A stretch of DNA of 64,000 nt from Streptomyces toyocaensis (GTDB lineage: Bacteria > Actinomycetota > Actinomycetes > Streptomycetales > Streptomycetaceae): positions 62,001 to 126,000 of the forward strand of contig NZ_JFCB01000001.1 in assembly GCF_000725125.1 (NCBI RefSeq), written 5' to 3'. Shown here in pieces: positions 33,724 to 45,415 of this stretch (its first letter is position 1; each line of letters opens with the position of its first letter). A model generated the notes under the pieces. The model was not told the DNA's origin. It saw nothing but the letters and a program-made list of their open reading frames with translations, and did no database searches. The position numbers were made by a program, and so were the translations under genes.

Positions 33724-33921
33724 ATGCGCTACGAAATCCGTGTGGAGGGGCATCTCTCGGAGGCGCTGATCGAGGTGTTCCCGGAACTCGACCACGTCAC
33801 GGTCCCGGGACAGACCCTGCTGTTCGGGTACGTCGTCGACGAGGCGCACCTGTACGGGCTGCTGGCCCGCTGCCAGTCCCTCGGCCTGCGCATCCTGGAG
33901 ATGCGCCAGGTGCCGGAGTGA
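33724..33921 (+). CDS. Conserved-looking 65-residue protein of unknown function
   Basis: The small acidic protein starts MRYEIRVEGHLSEALIEVFP and ends GLRILEMRQVPE. It has an alternating strand-helix pattern (EIRVEG, HLYGLLARCQSLGL) that suggests a compact ferredoxin-like fold. Codon use is typical for the genome, so it is likely a real gene. It lies between the membrane protein above and the convergent DUF2252 gene, whose stop is 15 nt away. I recognise no named family. Confidence 0.8.
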   Translation: MRYEIRVEGHLSEALIEVFPELDHVTVPGQTLLFGYVVDEAHLYGLLARCQSLGLRILEMRQVPE

Positions 33922-33936
33922 GCCCCCGGCCGGTGG

Positions 33937-35340
33937 TCACGCGGTCCGGGCGTGCACCCTGCCGGACCGGACGGCGGCGCCCAGCGCCTCGAAGTCACGC
34001 TCGTTGCGGTCGGCGTAGTCCTGCGCGAACCCGGTGAGTGCCCGGTCGAAGCGGTCGCCGCGCCCCAGGTAGGCGGCGATGGCGACCGGGTCGCCGGAGC
34101 GGGCGTGCGCCCGCGCCAGGCCGGCCCCGCACAGGCGGGCGAACAGCCGCAGCAGGCCCGGGTCCATGGTCTCCGGGCGGGCGATGCCCTTCCAGTCGCG
34201 CAACTGGCGCACATAGAAGTCACGGGGGCGTCCGTCGAGGCCCACGGCGTGCGTCCAGCCGAGCAGGATGTCGCTGGTCGTCTGGATCAGCCGCTGCCCG
34301 GCCACCACGCGCCGGCCCTGGTTGTCGAAGCGTTCGCCGTCCGTGTACGGGGCGAGCACCGACTCCTGCGCCTCCTTGGCCTGCAGCAGCAGGGGGTCGT
34401 CGTCGTCCCTGCCGAGCAGGAGGACGATCCAGCAGCGCGTGCCGACACTGCCGACGCCGACCACCTTCCGCGCCACGTCGACCAGGTGGTAGCGGCCCAG
34501 CAGGTGCCGGCGCTCCGACGAGAGCGAACGCGCGTAACCGTCCAGGACCTGGCGCAGGGCCTTCTCCTCGGTGGAGGGGTCGTCCAGCAGGTCGCGCAGC
34601 GGCGTGACCAGCGGCGGATCCCCGGCGATGCGCCGCCCTTCCGGCGTGACACGGGTGAGCTTCGCGAACGCCTGGAGATGCGTCCGGGTCCGGGCGCGCC
34701 GCGTCGCCTCGGTGGTGCGGCGCCGGGCCTCGGCGTCCAGCGACGAGGCCATGAGCTCGCGCAGCCGGTCGGCGTCGTCCTGCGCGTACCAGATGTCGAG
34801 GGTGCGCATCCCGGCGAACTCCCGCATGCGACGGCGGTACGCGGCCACGCAGGCGCGCACCGCGTCGTCCTGCTCGTCGAGGGCGAAGCCGTTCGCCCGC
34901 CCGGCGACGGCGAAGCTCGCCGCCAGCCGCTTGACGTCCCATTCGAAGGGACCGGCGAAGGTCTCGTCGAAGTCGTTGATGTCGAAGACGAGACGGCGTT
35001 CGGGGGAGGCCAGCAGGCGGAAGTTGAGCAGATGGGCGTCACCGCAGAGCTGTACGGTCAGCCCGGTGTCCGGGGCCGGACCGAGGTCCGCCGCCATGAC
35101 GGCCGCCGCACCCCGGTAGAACCTGAAGGGGGACTCGAGCATGCGGCCGTAGCGGATCGGCACGAGTTCGGGCAGCCGGGTCGCGGACTGCCGCTCGATC
35201 ACGTCGACGGGGTCGGGCCGGTTCCGGGATTCCTTGAACGAGCCGTGGGAGCCGCGCGGGGCGCGACCGCGCGCGTTCCTGCCGTGCGCGGCCCGCTCGG
35301 CGGGCGACAGGAAGCCGCTGAACGGACTCGGTACGGCCAT
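33937..35340 (-). CDS. DUF2252-family protein
   Basis: The 467-residue protein matches the DUF2252 family, which has a protein-kinase/aminoglycoside-phosphotransferase-like core. Hallmarks include RFYRGAAAVMAADL, the LCGDAHLLNFRLLASPERRL segment with its catalytic-loop-like GDAHxxNF, and FDINDFDETFAGPFEWDVKRL. RHLLGRYHLVDVARKVVGVGSVGTR comes later. The ATG at 35340 has a GGGAGACA site upstream. The motif resembles the HGDxxxxN loop of phosphotransferases, so a small-molecule kinase role is plausible but unproven. Confidence 0.9.
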   Translation of the reverse strand: MAVPSPFSGFLSPAERAAHGRNARGRAPRGSHGSFKESRNRPDPVDVIERQSATRLPELVPIRYGRMLESPFRFYRGAAAVMAADLGPAPDTGLTVQLCGDAHLLNFRLLASPERRLVFDINDFDETFAGPFEWDVKRLAASFAVAGRANGFALDEQDDAVRACVAAYRRRMREFAGMRTLDIWYAQDDADRLRELMASSLDAEARRRTTEATRRARTRTHLQAFAKLTRVTPEGRRIAGDPPLVTPLRDLLDDPSTEEKALRQVLDGYARSLSSERRHLLGRYHLVDVARKVVGVGSVGTRCWIVLLLGRDDDDPLLLQAKEAQESVLAPYTDGERFDNQGRRVVAGQRLIQTTSDILLGWTHAVGLDGRPRDFYVRQLRDWKGIARPETMDPGLLRLFARLCGAGLARAHARSGDPVAIAAYLGRGDRFDRALTGFAQDYADRNERDFEALGAAVRSGRVHARTA

Positions 35341-35518
35341 CGCTGTCTCCCGCCTTGCCTGCCCCGGACGACGCCTGCACGCCGCCCAGTCCACCGCGCC
35401 CGCCCCACGACCGGATCACCCGCCGGGGGTGACCCGGTGACGGGAGCCGGGCGGAAGGCTGGTCGTGCGCTCGCGCCGCGCCCGGGCGCGCTGCCGCATC
35501 CGCGCGGGAGGAGGAGCC

Positions 35519-36178
35519 ATGGCCCTGACAGGTGGTCCGGCGCCGGGGGCCGGACGCGGGTCCGTGCCCGGCGGTGCCGCCCTGGGTCCACCGGGCGGTC
35601 CCGCCGACGTCCTGGCGGCACTGGGGCGTTCGTGGACGTGGATGCTCGCCTCCGCGGTCGCCACGTTCGTGCCGGGCATCATCCTGCTGGTGTGGCCGGA
35701 CACCACGCTGCACGTCCTCGCCGTGCTCATCGGCCTGTACCTGCTGGTGACCGGGGCCTTCCGGTTCGTCTGGGTGTTCGGGCGGGAGGAGCAGGGCGAG
35801 CGGCTGCCCGGGCTCCTGCTGGCGGTGCTGTACGTACTCGCCGGGGTGCTGTGCCTGCGCAACCCGCTGCAGACCATCGCCGCCCTCTCCCTGATCGTCG
35901 GGGTCGTCTGGCTGGTGTCGGGGATGCTCACCCTCTTCACGGCGCTCGCCTCGCGGGACCTCCCGCACCGCGCCGTCGTCCTCGGGGCGGCTCTGCTCGC
36001 CGTCGTGGCGGGGATCGTGGTCCTGGCCCTGCCCGCCGAGTCGGCCCGCGCCCTGACCCGGCTCCTCGGCCTGTGGCTCGTCCTCCTCGGACTCGTCGAG
36101 GCGGCCGTCGCCCTGGCCTGGCGCTCCGCACTGCGCAGGTCGGGCATCGGGTCCCACGGCCCGGCGAGCACGGACTGA
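35519..36178 (+). CDS. HdeD/DUF308-family membrane protein
   Basis: The 219-residue protein has about six transmembrane helices arranged as two-helix repeats: ASAVATFVPGIILLVWP, VLAVLIGLYLLVTGAFRF, LLAVLYVLAGVLCLRNP, LSLIVGVVWLVSGMLTL, AALLAVVAGIVVLALP and LLGLWLVLLGLVEAAVA. This fits the DUF308/HdeD fold linked to acid or stress resistance. A very strong GGGAGGAGGAG site precedes the ATG. It may be co-transcribed with the next two small membrane-protein genes, 112 nt or less apart. Confidence 0.9.
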   Translation: MALTGGPAPGAGRGSVPGGAALGPPGGPADVLAALGRSWTWMLASAVATFVPGIILLVWPDTTLHVLAVLIGLYLLVTGAFRFVWVFGREEQGERLPGLLLAVLYVLAGVLCLRNPLQTIAALSLIVGVVWLVSGMLTLFTALASRDLPHRAVVLGAALLAVVAGIVVLALPAESARALTRLLGLWLVLLGLVEAAVALAWRSALRRSGIGSHGPASTD

Positions 36179-36290
36179 GAGACCACCGTCCCACGCTTCA
36201 CCCGTCCCGGGTGAGGCAGCGGGGGACCGGCGGGCGGACGCTGACAACGGGGATGACATGTCGGGCGCAAGCCCGGGACGGAGGACAGAG

Positions 36291-36761
36291 ATGAGCGGCG
36301 CCATGTACCTCGCGTACGACTATCCGCTGCTGAGCGCCTTCTGGACCATGCTGATCCTCTTCCTGTGGATCATGTGGCTGGTCCTGCTCTTCCGGGTCGT
36401 CGTCGACATCTTCCGCGACGACGAGCTGAGCGGCTGGGCCAAGGCCGGCTGGCTGGTGTTCACGATCGTCCTGCCCTTCCTGGGTGTCTTCGTCTACGTG
36501 ATCGCCCGGGGCAAGAACATGGGGCGCCGGGAGATCGCACAGGCCCGCGCCCAGCAGGAGGCGTTCGACAGCTATGTCCGCGAGACCGCCAAGGGCACCG
36601 GCGGACGGACCAGCAGCGTCGACGAACTCGCCCGGCTGTCCGAGATCAAGGCACGCGGAGACATCTCGGACGACGAGTTCCGCAGGGCCAAGGAGCTGGT
36701 CCTGAGCGGCCACGGCCCGGCGGGACACCCGGGCCCGTCCACCTCGTCCGCGGGGCGCTGA
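36291..36761 (+). CDS. PLDc_N/SHOCT-domain membrane protein
   Basis: The 156-residue protein has two N-terminal helices (FWTMLILFLWIMWLVLLFRVVV and WLVFTIVLPFLGVFVYVI), the PLDc_N-type anchor. A basic linker follows, then a C-terminal SHOCT motif (DELARLSEIKARGDISDDEF, then RRAKELVL), a short oligomerisation helix pair. GGAGGACAGAG precedes the ATG at 36291. Function unknown; such proteins are common in Streptomyces stress loci. Confidence 0.9.
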   Translation: MSGAMYLAYDYPLLSAFWTMLILFLWIMWLVLLFRVVVDIFRDDELSGWAKAGWLVFTIVLPFLGVFVYVIARGKNMGRREIAQARAQQEAFDSYVRETAKGTGGRTSSVDELARLSEIKARGDISDDEFRRAKELVLSGHGPAGHPGPSTSSAGR

Positions 36762-36789
36762 CCGCACGACACGGAATCGAGGCACGGCC

Positions 36790-37227
36790 ATGGCAACGAC
36801 ACACGGAGCGCGGGGTGCGGGCACCCACGCGCCGTCGGCGAAGCGGCAGTGGGCCGAGGGCCTGACGGTCTTCGCCGCCGTCTCGCTCATGATCGTGGGG
36901 GTGCTCGACATCCTCCGGGGCGTCATGGGCATCGCCGAGGACGACGTCTTCGTCACGACGCAGGACTACGTCTTCCAGTTCGACCTCACCGCCTGGGGCT
37001 GGACCCACCTCGTGCTCGGCGCCCTCGCGGTGCTCGTCAGCCTCGGACTGGTCCGGGGAGCGCTGTGGGCCCGCGTCGCCGGCGTGGTGATCGCCGGGCT
37101 CCTCATCATCGCCAACTTCCTGTCCCTGCCGTACTACCCGGTCTGGTCCGTGGTGATGATCGCCTTCTCCGGGTTCATCGTCTGGGCACTGTGCGTGGCA
37201 CGTCCGGGTTCCCGCTCCGGGCGCTGA
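36790..37227 (+). CDS. Four-helix membrane protein (DUF7144-like)
   Basis: The 145-residue protein has four hydrophobic segments (GLTVFAAVSLMIVGVLDILRG, WTHLVLGALAVLVSLGLV, RVAGVVIAGLLIIANFLSLPYYP and VMIAFSGFIVWALCVARP). It has the actinobacterial motif FQFDLTAWGWTHL. It is the third of three close plus-strand membrane-protein genes and is followed by a very strong terminator. Function unknown. Confidence 0.88.
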   Translation: MATTHGARGAGTHAPSAKRQWAEGLTVFAAVSLMIVGVLDILRGVMGIAEDDVFVTTQDYVFQFDLTAWGWTHLVLGALAVLVSLGLVRGALWARVAGVVIAGLLIIANFLSLPYYPVWSVVMIAFSGFIVWALCVARPGSRSGR

Positions 37228-37269
37228 GCCCCGCCGAGGGGTCGCGGACCGGCGCCCGGAGGGACGCGA

Positions 37270-37317
37270 CGTGGGACCGGCGCTCCCGGCCTGCGCGGCC
37301 GGAGCGCCGGTCCCACG
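37270..37317. terminator. Long 21-bp hairpin terminator
   Basis: The left arm CGTGGGACCGGCGCTCC plus CGGCC pairs with GGCCGGAGCGCCGGTCCCACG across a 5-nt loop with one bulged C. It lies 43 nt after the DUF7144-like stop and ends the membrane-protein cluster. Confidence 0.9.
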
Positions 37318-37493
37318 CGCGGCGGCCGGTCCCCGGGTCCGCGTCCCGCGCGGCCGAGTGGGTACGCGGTGGGGCAGCGGTGCCTCCGAGCGGCCGCGTG
37401 CGGCCAGGGCGGCGCCGGGACGGCGGTCGGGACGCCCGGTCCGTGAGGGGGAACGACGGGACACGGCCCCCGTGGGCCGGGAAGGCGGTGGAG

Positions 37494-38321
37494 ATGTGCC
37501 GTTGGCTCGCCTATTCGGGCACGCCGATCCTGCTGGACAGCATTCTGTACAAACCGGTCCACTCGCTCATCGACCAGAGCCTGCACGCCAAGATGGGCGT
37601 CGAGACCACCAACGGCGACGGGTTCGGCGTCGGCTGGTACGTGCCGGACAAGGACACCCCGGCCGTCGTGCGGGACACCGGTCCTGCCTGGAGCGACCGC
37701 AATCTGCGGGAGATCGCCGAACACGTCGTCTCCCCCCTCTTCTTCGCCCACATCCGGGCCTCGACGGGCACGGCGGTGCAGCAGACCAACTGCCACCCGT
37801 TCCGGTACGGCCGCTGGATGTGGATGCACAACGGGGCGATCGCCGAGTTCCACCGGCTCCGCCGTGACCTCGCCCTGTCCGTCGCGCCGGAGCTGTTCCC
37901 GTCCATGGAGGGGTCCACGGACTCGGAGATGATGTTCTACCTGGCGCTGACCTTCGGCCTGGAGGAGGACCCGCCCGGTGCCGTGGCCCGGATGGCCGGC
38001 CTGGTGGAACGCGTCGGCCACGAGCACGGCGTGGAGTTCCCGCTGCAGATGTCCGTCGCGGTGACCGACGGGGTGAGTCTGTGGGCGTTCCGCTACTCCA
38101 CGCAGAAGAAGTCGCGTTCGTTGTTCTACAGCACGCGCGTCGAGACGCTGCGGTCCCTCCACCCGGACGTCGCCTTCCTGCGCGAGATCGCCGACGACGC
38201 CCGCCTCATCGTCTCCGAGCCCCTGGGTGATCTGCCCGGTGCCTGGAACGCCGTCCCCGAGGGCACCTACGGCGTGGTGCAGCCCGACGGGGACCGGATG
38301 CACACGTTCGCGCCCGCGTAG
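37494..38321 (+). CDS. Class II (Ntn-type) glutamine amidotransferase, EgtC/YafJ-like
   Basis: The 275-residue protein begins MCRWLAYSG. After Met removal the nucleophile Cys2 of Ntn hydrolases is exposed. Other family motifs are TTNGDGFGVGWY, FFAHIRASTGTAVQQTNCHPF and WMHNGAIAEFH. This is the EgtC/YafJ subgroup, but no ergothioneine biosynthesis genes are nearby, so the substrate may be another gamma-glutamyl compound. Its promoter lies in the 176 nt after the upstream hairpin terminator. Confidence 0.93.
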   Translation: MCRWLAYSGTPILLDSILYKPVHSLIDQSLHAKMGVETTNGDGFGVGWYVPDKDTPAVVRDTGPAWSDRNLREIAEHVVSPLFFAHIRASTGTAVQQTNCHPFRYGRWMWMHNGAIAEFHRLRRDLALSVAPELFPSMEGSTDSEMMFYLALTFGLEEDPPGAVARMAGLVERVGHEHGVEFPLQMSVAVTDGVSLWAFRYSTQKKSRSLFYSTRVETLRSLHPDVAFLREIADDARLIVSEPLGDLPGAWNAVPEGTYGVVQPDGDRMHTFAPA

Positions 38322-38744
38322 GACGGGGCTTCACGCCCGAGGGCCGCCCGGCACGCTAACCCGCTCGTCCCTGTCTGTGGCCACCTACGCGGGTTCCGGG
38401 GAGAGTACGGTCAACTGTGCCGGGAACCCGCTCCTTCGGGACACCGTCCGGCGGCGGGCGTGCGGGAGTGGGGCGGCGAGCCCGGTGCTCGTGACGTCCG
38501 TCGTGCGACGTCGGTTCGACGCCGACGGCACCCTGAACACGATACGGCGCCGGTCGACGGGCTCGGAGCCGACCATCCGGCCGTCATTCGCGCCGTCGCG
38601 GCCGACCGGGACGTCCCGGTCGGCCGGGGTGGGGTGAGCCCCTGGGGCGTTCCGACCGGAACCGGGGCGCCCCAGGCCCGCGCCTCCCCGCGGGCACGGA
38701 CCGTTCGGCCGGCGCCGAAGCGTCGCGCTCCTAACGTTCCCCCC
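38322..38744. other. 423-nt gap holding a 28-bp palindrome
   Basis: No ORF with plausible start and family similarity was found. The main element is the palindrome at 38599-38626. At the right end TAACGT (38732-38737) lies 7 nt upstream of the DinB-like ATG and looks like a leaderless promoter -10 box. Confidence 0.55.
38599..38626. repeat. 28-bp perfect uninterrupted palindrome
   Basis: The half-site CGGCCGACCGGGAC is followed directly by its reverse complement GTCCCGGTCGGCCG with no loop. It lies about 280 nt after the amidotransferase gene and 118 nt before the DinB-like gene. A zero-spacer palindrome is more operator-like than terminator-like, but either is possible. Confidence 0.85.
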
Positions 38745-39206
38745 ATGACCGAGAGCACGCAGACACCCACCCCCGCCGCTGCCGTCACCGGCATGGTCGA
38801 CCACGTCCTCGCGCTGGCCGCCGGCTGGACCCGCTGGAACGGCGAGCCCGTGCACGCCGACGGCCGCGTCCACACCCCGCACAAGGCGATCCGCCGTGTC
38901 GCCGACCACCTGATCGACCACCTCGCGGAACTGGAGGCACGCCTCGCCGGCGAGGAACCGCAGCCCGACCACTGGCACGCCTCGCAGATCACCACCGGGG
39001 CCGACCTCGCCCCCTTCACCCCGCAGGACCTCGACGAGGCCCGCAGCCGCCTGACCCGGCTGGCGAGGATCTGGGCCCACCGCCTCGACGCGCTCACCGA
39101 CGAGCAGCTCGACCACTCACCCGGCCCGGGCTGGAGCTTCCGCGAACTCGCCGGCCACGTACTGGAGTCCGCCTACTACGCCGACGCCGTGGGAGACCTG
39201 TCGTGA
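38745..39206 (+). CDS. DinB-like (mycothiol-dependent enzyme-type) protein
   Basis: The 153-residue protein resembles the DinB four-helix bundle. GMVDHVLALAAGWTRWNGEP is near the N-terminus and conserved HxxxH-like positions occur in RVADHLIDHLAELEARL and FRELAGHVLESAYYAD, which could bind a divalent metal. Translation probably starts without a leader (TAACGT 7 nt before the ATG). The last four bases overlap the next gene's GTG (GTGA), so the pair is coupled. Substrate unknown. Confidence 0.78.
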   Translation: MTESTQTPTPAAAVTGMVDHVLALAAGWTRWNGEPVHADGRVHTPHKAIRRVADHLIDHLAELEARLAGEEPQPDHWHASQITTGADLAPFTPQDLDEARSRLTRLARIWAHRLDALTDEQLDHSPGPGWSFRELAGHVLESAYYADAVGDLS

Positions 39207-39997
39207 CCCCCTTCGCCGAGCTCCACCACGCGGACGAACCCCTGCTGCTGCCCAACGCCTGGGACCACGCCTCCGCCGTCCTGCTGGCCGCACACGGCTT
39301 CCGGGCCGTCGGCACCACGAGCCTGGGCGTCGCCGCGGCGGCCGGACTGCCGGACGGCGCCGCGGCCACCCGTGAGCAGACGCTGCGGCTCGCGCTCACC
39401 CTCGGCCCGGCCCCGTTCCTGCTGTCCGTGGACGCGGAGGGCGGCTACAGCGACGATCCGGACCAGGTCGCCGAGTTCGCCCGGGAGCTGTACGCGCTGG
39501 GCGCGGCCGGCATCAACCTGGAGGACGGGCTCGGGCCCGCCGACCGGCACGCCGCGAAGATCGCCGCCGTCCGTGCGGCGGCCCCGGGCCTCTTCGTCAA
39601 CGCCCGCACGGACACGTACTGGCTCGGTGACGGCGACCCGGAGGACACCCTGGCCCGCGCCCGCGCCTACCGCGACGCAGGCGCCCACGGCGTCTTCGTC
39701 CCCGGCCTCACCGACCCCCGCGCCATCGCCGCCCTCGTCCGCGACCTGGACGGCCTGCCCCTCAACGTCCTCCACTCGCCCACCGGGCCGTCCGTCCCCC
39801 GCCTCGCCCGCCTCGGCGTCCGCCGCGTCAGCCTGGGCTCGCTCCTGTACCGCCGGGCGCTCGGCGCGGCGGTGGAGACGGCGGTCGCGATCCGGTCGGG
39901 CCACGGGGCACCGGAGGGCACGACGCCCTCGTACGAGCGGATCAACGCCCTGAGCGGGGTCGTCCCGCCTGCCGGCGGGGCCAGTTCCGCAGGGTGA
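39203..39997 (+). CDS. Isocitrate lyase/PEP mutase-family enzyme
   Basis: The 264-residue protein is a TIM-barrel enzyme that makes or breaks C-C or P-C bonds next to a carboxylate. It has LLLPNAWDHASAVLLAAHG, VDAEGGYSD (metal-binding Asp and Glu), AGINLEDG and VNARTDTYWLG. The catalytic Cys of isocitrate lyases (KKCGH) is absent, as in the oxaloacetate/2-methylisocitrate/phosphonomutase-like subgroup. The GTG overlaps the DinB-like stop. Its 3' end overlaps the convergent TetR gene by 56 nt. Confidence 0.92.
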   Translation: MTPFAELHHADEPLLLPNAWDHASAVLLAAHGFRAVGTTSLGVAAAAGLPDGAAATREQTLRLALTLGPAPFLLSVDAEGGYSDDPDQVAEFARELYALGAAGINLEDGLGPADRHAAKIAAVRAAAPGLFVNARTDTYWLGDGDPEDTLARARAYRDAGAHGVFVPGLTDPRAIAALVRDLDGLPLNVLHSPTGPSVPRLARLGVRRVSLGSLLYRRALGAAVETAVAIRSGHGAPEGTTPSYERINALSGVVPPAGGASSAG

Positions 39998-40538
39998 CGT
40001 CCAGGGCCTCGACCGCCCGGTCCCAGGACGCCTCGAGGTCGCGGGGCGCGCCGAAGGCACCGGCGGACTCCAGGGAGCAGTAGCCGTGAAGGGTGCTGCG
40101 CAGCAGACGGACCGCGTCGGTGAGGTCCGGCTCGTCCAGGCCGTAGGCGCGGAGCAGGCCGTAGATGACCTCGGCGGTGCGGCGCATCGCGGGGGAGTCG
40201 GTGGCGAGGGACCGGTCCAGGCGGATCTGGGTCGCCGCGTAGCGGCCGGGGTGGGTGAGGGCGTACGCGCGGTACGCGCCGGCGAACGCGGCCAGCGCCT
40301 CCTTGCCGGTCCGGCCGGCGACCGCCGCCGCCATCCGGTCGATCATCTCGCCGCCCGCGAGGAGCGCCATCCGCACGCGCAGGTCGTGCAGGCCGCGCAC
40401 ATGGGCGTACAGGCTCGCGTCCCTGACGTTGAAACGGCGGGCCAGCGCGGACAGGGTGACGTTCTCGTAGCCCGCCTCGTCGGCGAGGTCGGCGGCGGCC
40501 GCGACGAGACGTCCGGCGGTCAGTCCGGCGCGGGGAAT
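39942..40538 (-). CDS. TetR-family regulator, apparently starting at AUU
   Basis: The 198-residue protein has a TetR HTH (LSALARRFNVRDASLYAHVRGLHDL, about 31-55) and a TetR C-terminal domain (GMRRTAEVIYGLLRAYGLDE-like region). No ATG, GTG or TTG exists in frame between the upstream stop and the HTH; the first ATG (40400) would remove the HTH. A perfect GGAGG (40544-40548) lies exactly 5 nt upstream of an ATT at 40536-40538. I therefore place the start there, giving I/M-PRAGLTAGRLVAAAADLADE. A CTG 12 nt further in (about 40526) is the alternative. Confidence 0.85.
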   Translation of the reverse strand: MPRAGLTAGRLVAAAADLADEAGYENVTLSALARRFNVRDASLYAHVRGLHDLRVRMALLAGGEMIDRMAAAVAGRTGKEALAAFAGAYRAYALTHPGRYAATQIRLDRSLATDSPAMRRTAEVIYGLLRAYGLDEPDLTDAVRLLRSTLHGYCSLESAGAFGAPRDLEASWDRAVEALDVTLRNWPRRQAGRPRSGR

Positions 40539-40677
40539 GGAGACCTCCGAGGGGCGCCTGGGGGATCCGGGGGCCGCCCAGCCTACCCAGCGTCACGCGG
40601 TCGCGGAGAGGACGAACGGGAGCCGGCCCTGCCGGAGCCCGCCGGGGCCGCCGGCGGGCTGACACGAACGCGTGGGG

Positions 40678-45415
<4,738 letters not shown>

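Noticed and set aside
37494..38321. Ergothioneine gene egtC
   Set aside because: No egtA, egtB, egtD or egtE is nearby; only the general amidotransferase class can be supported.
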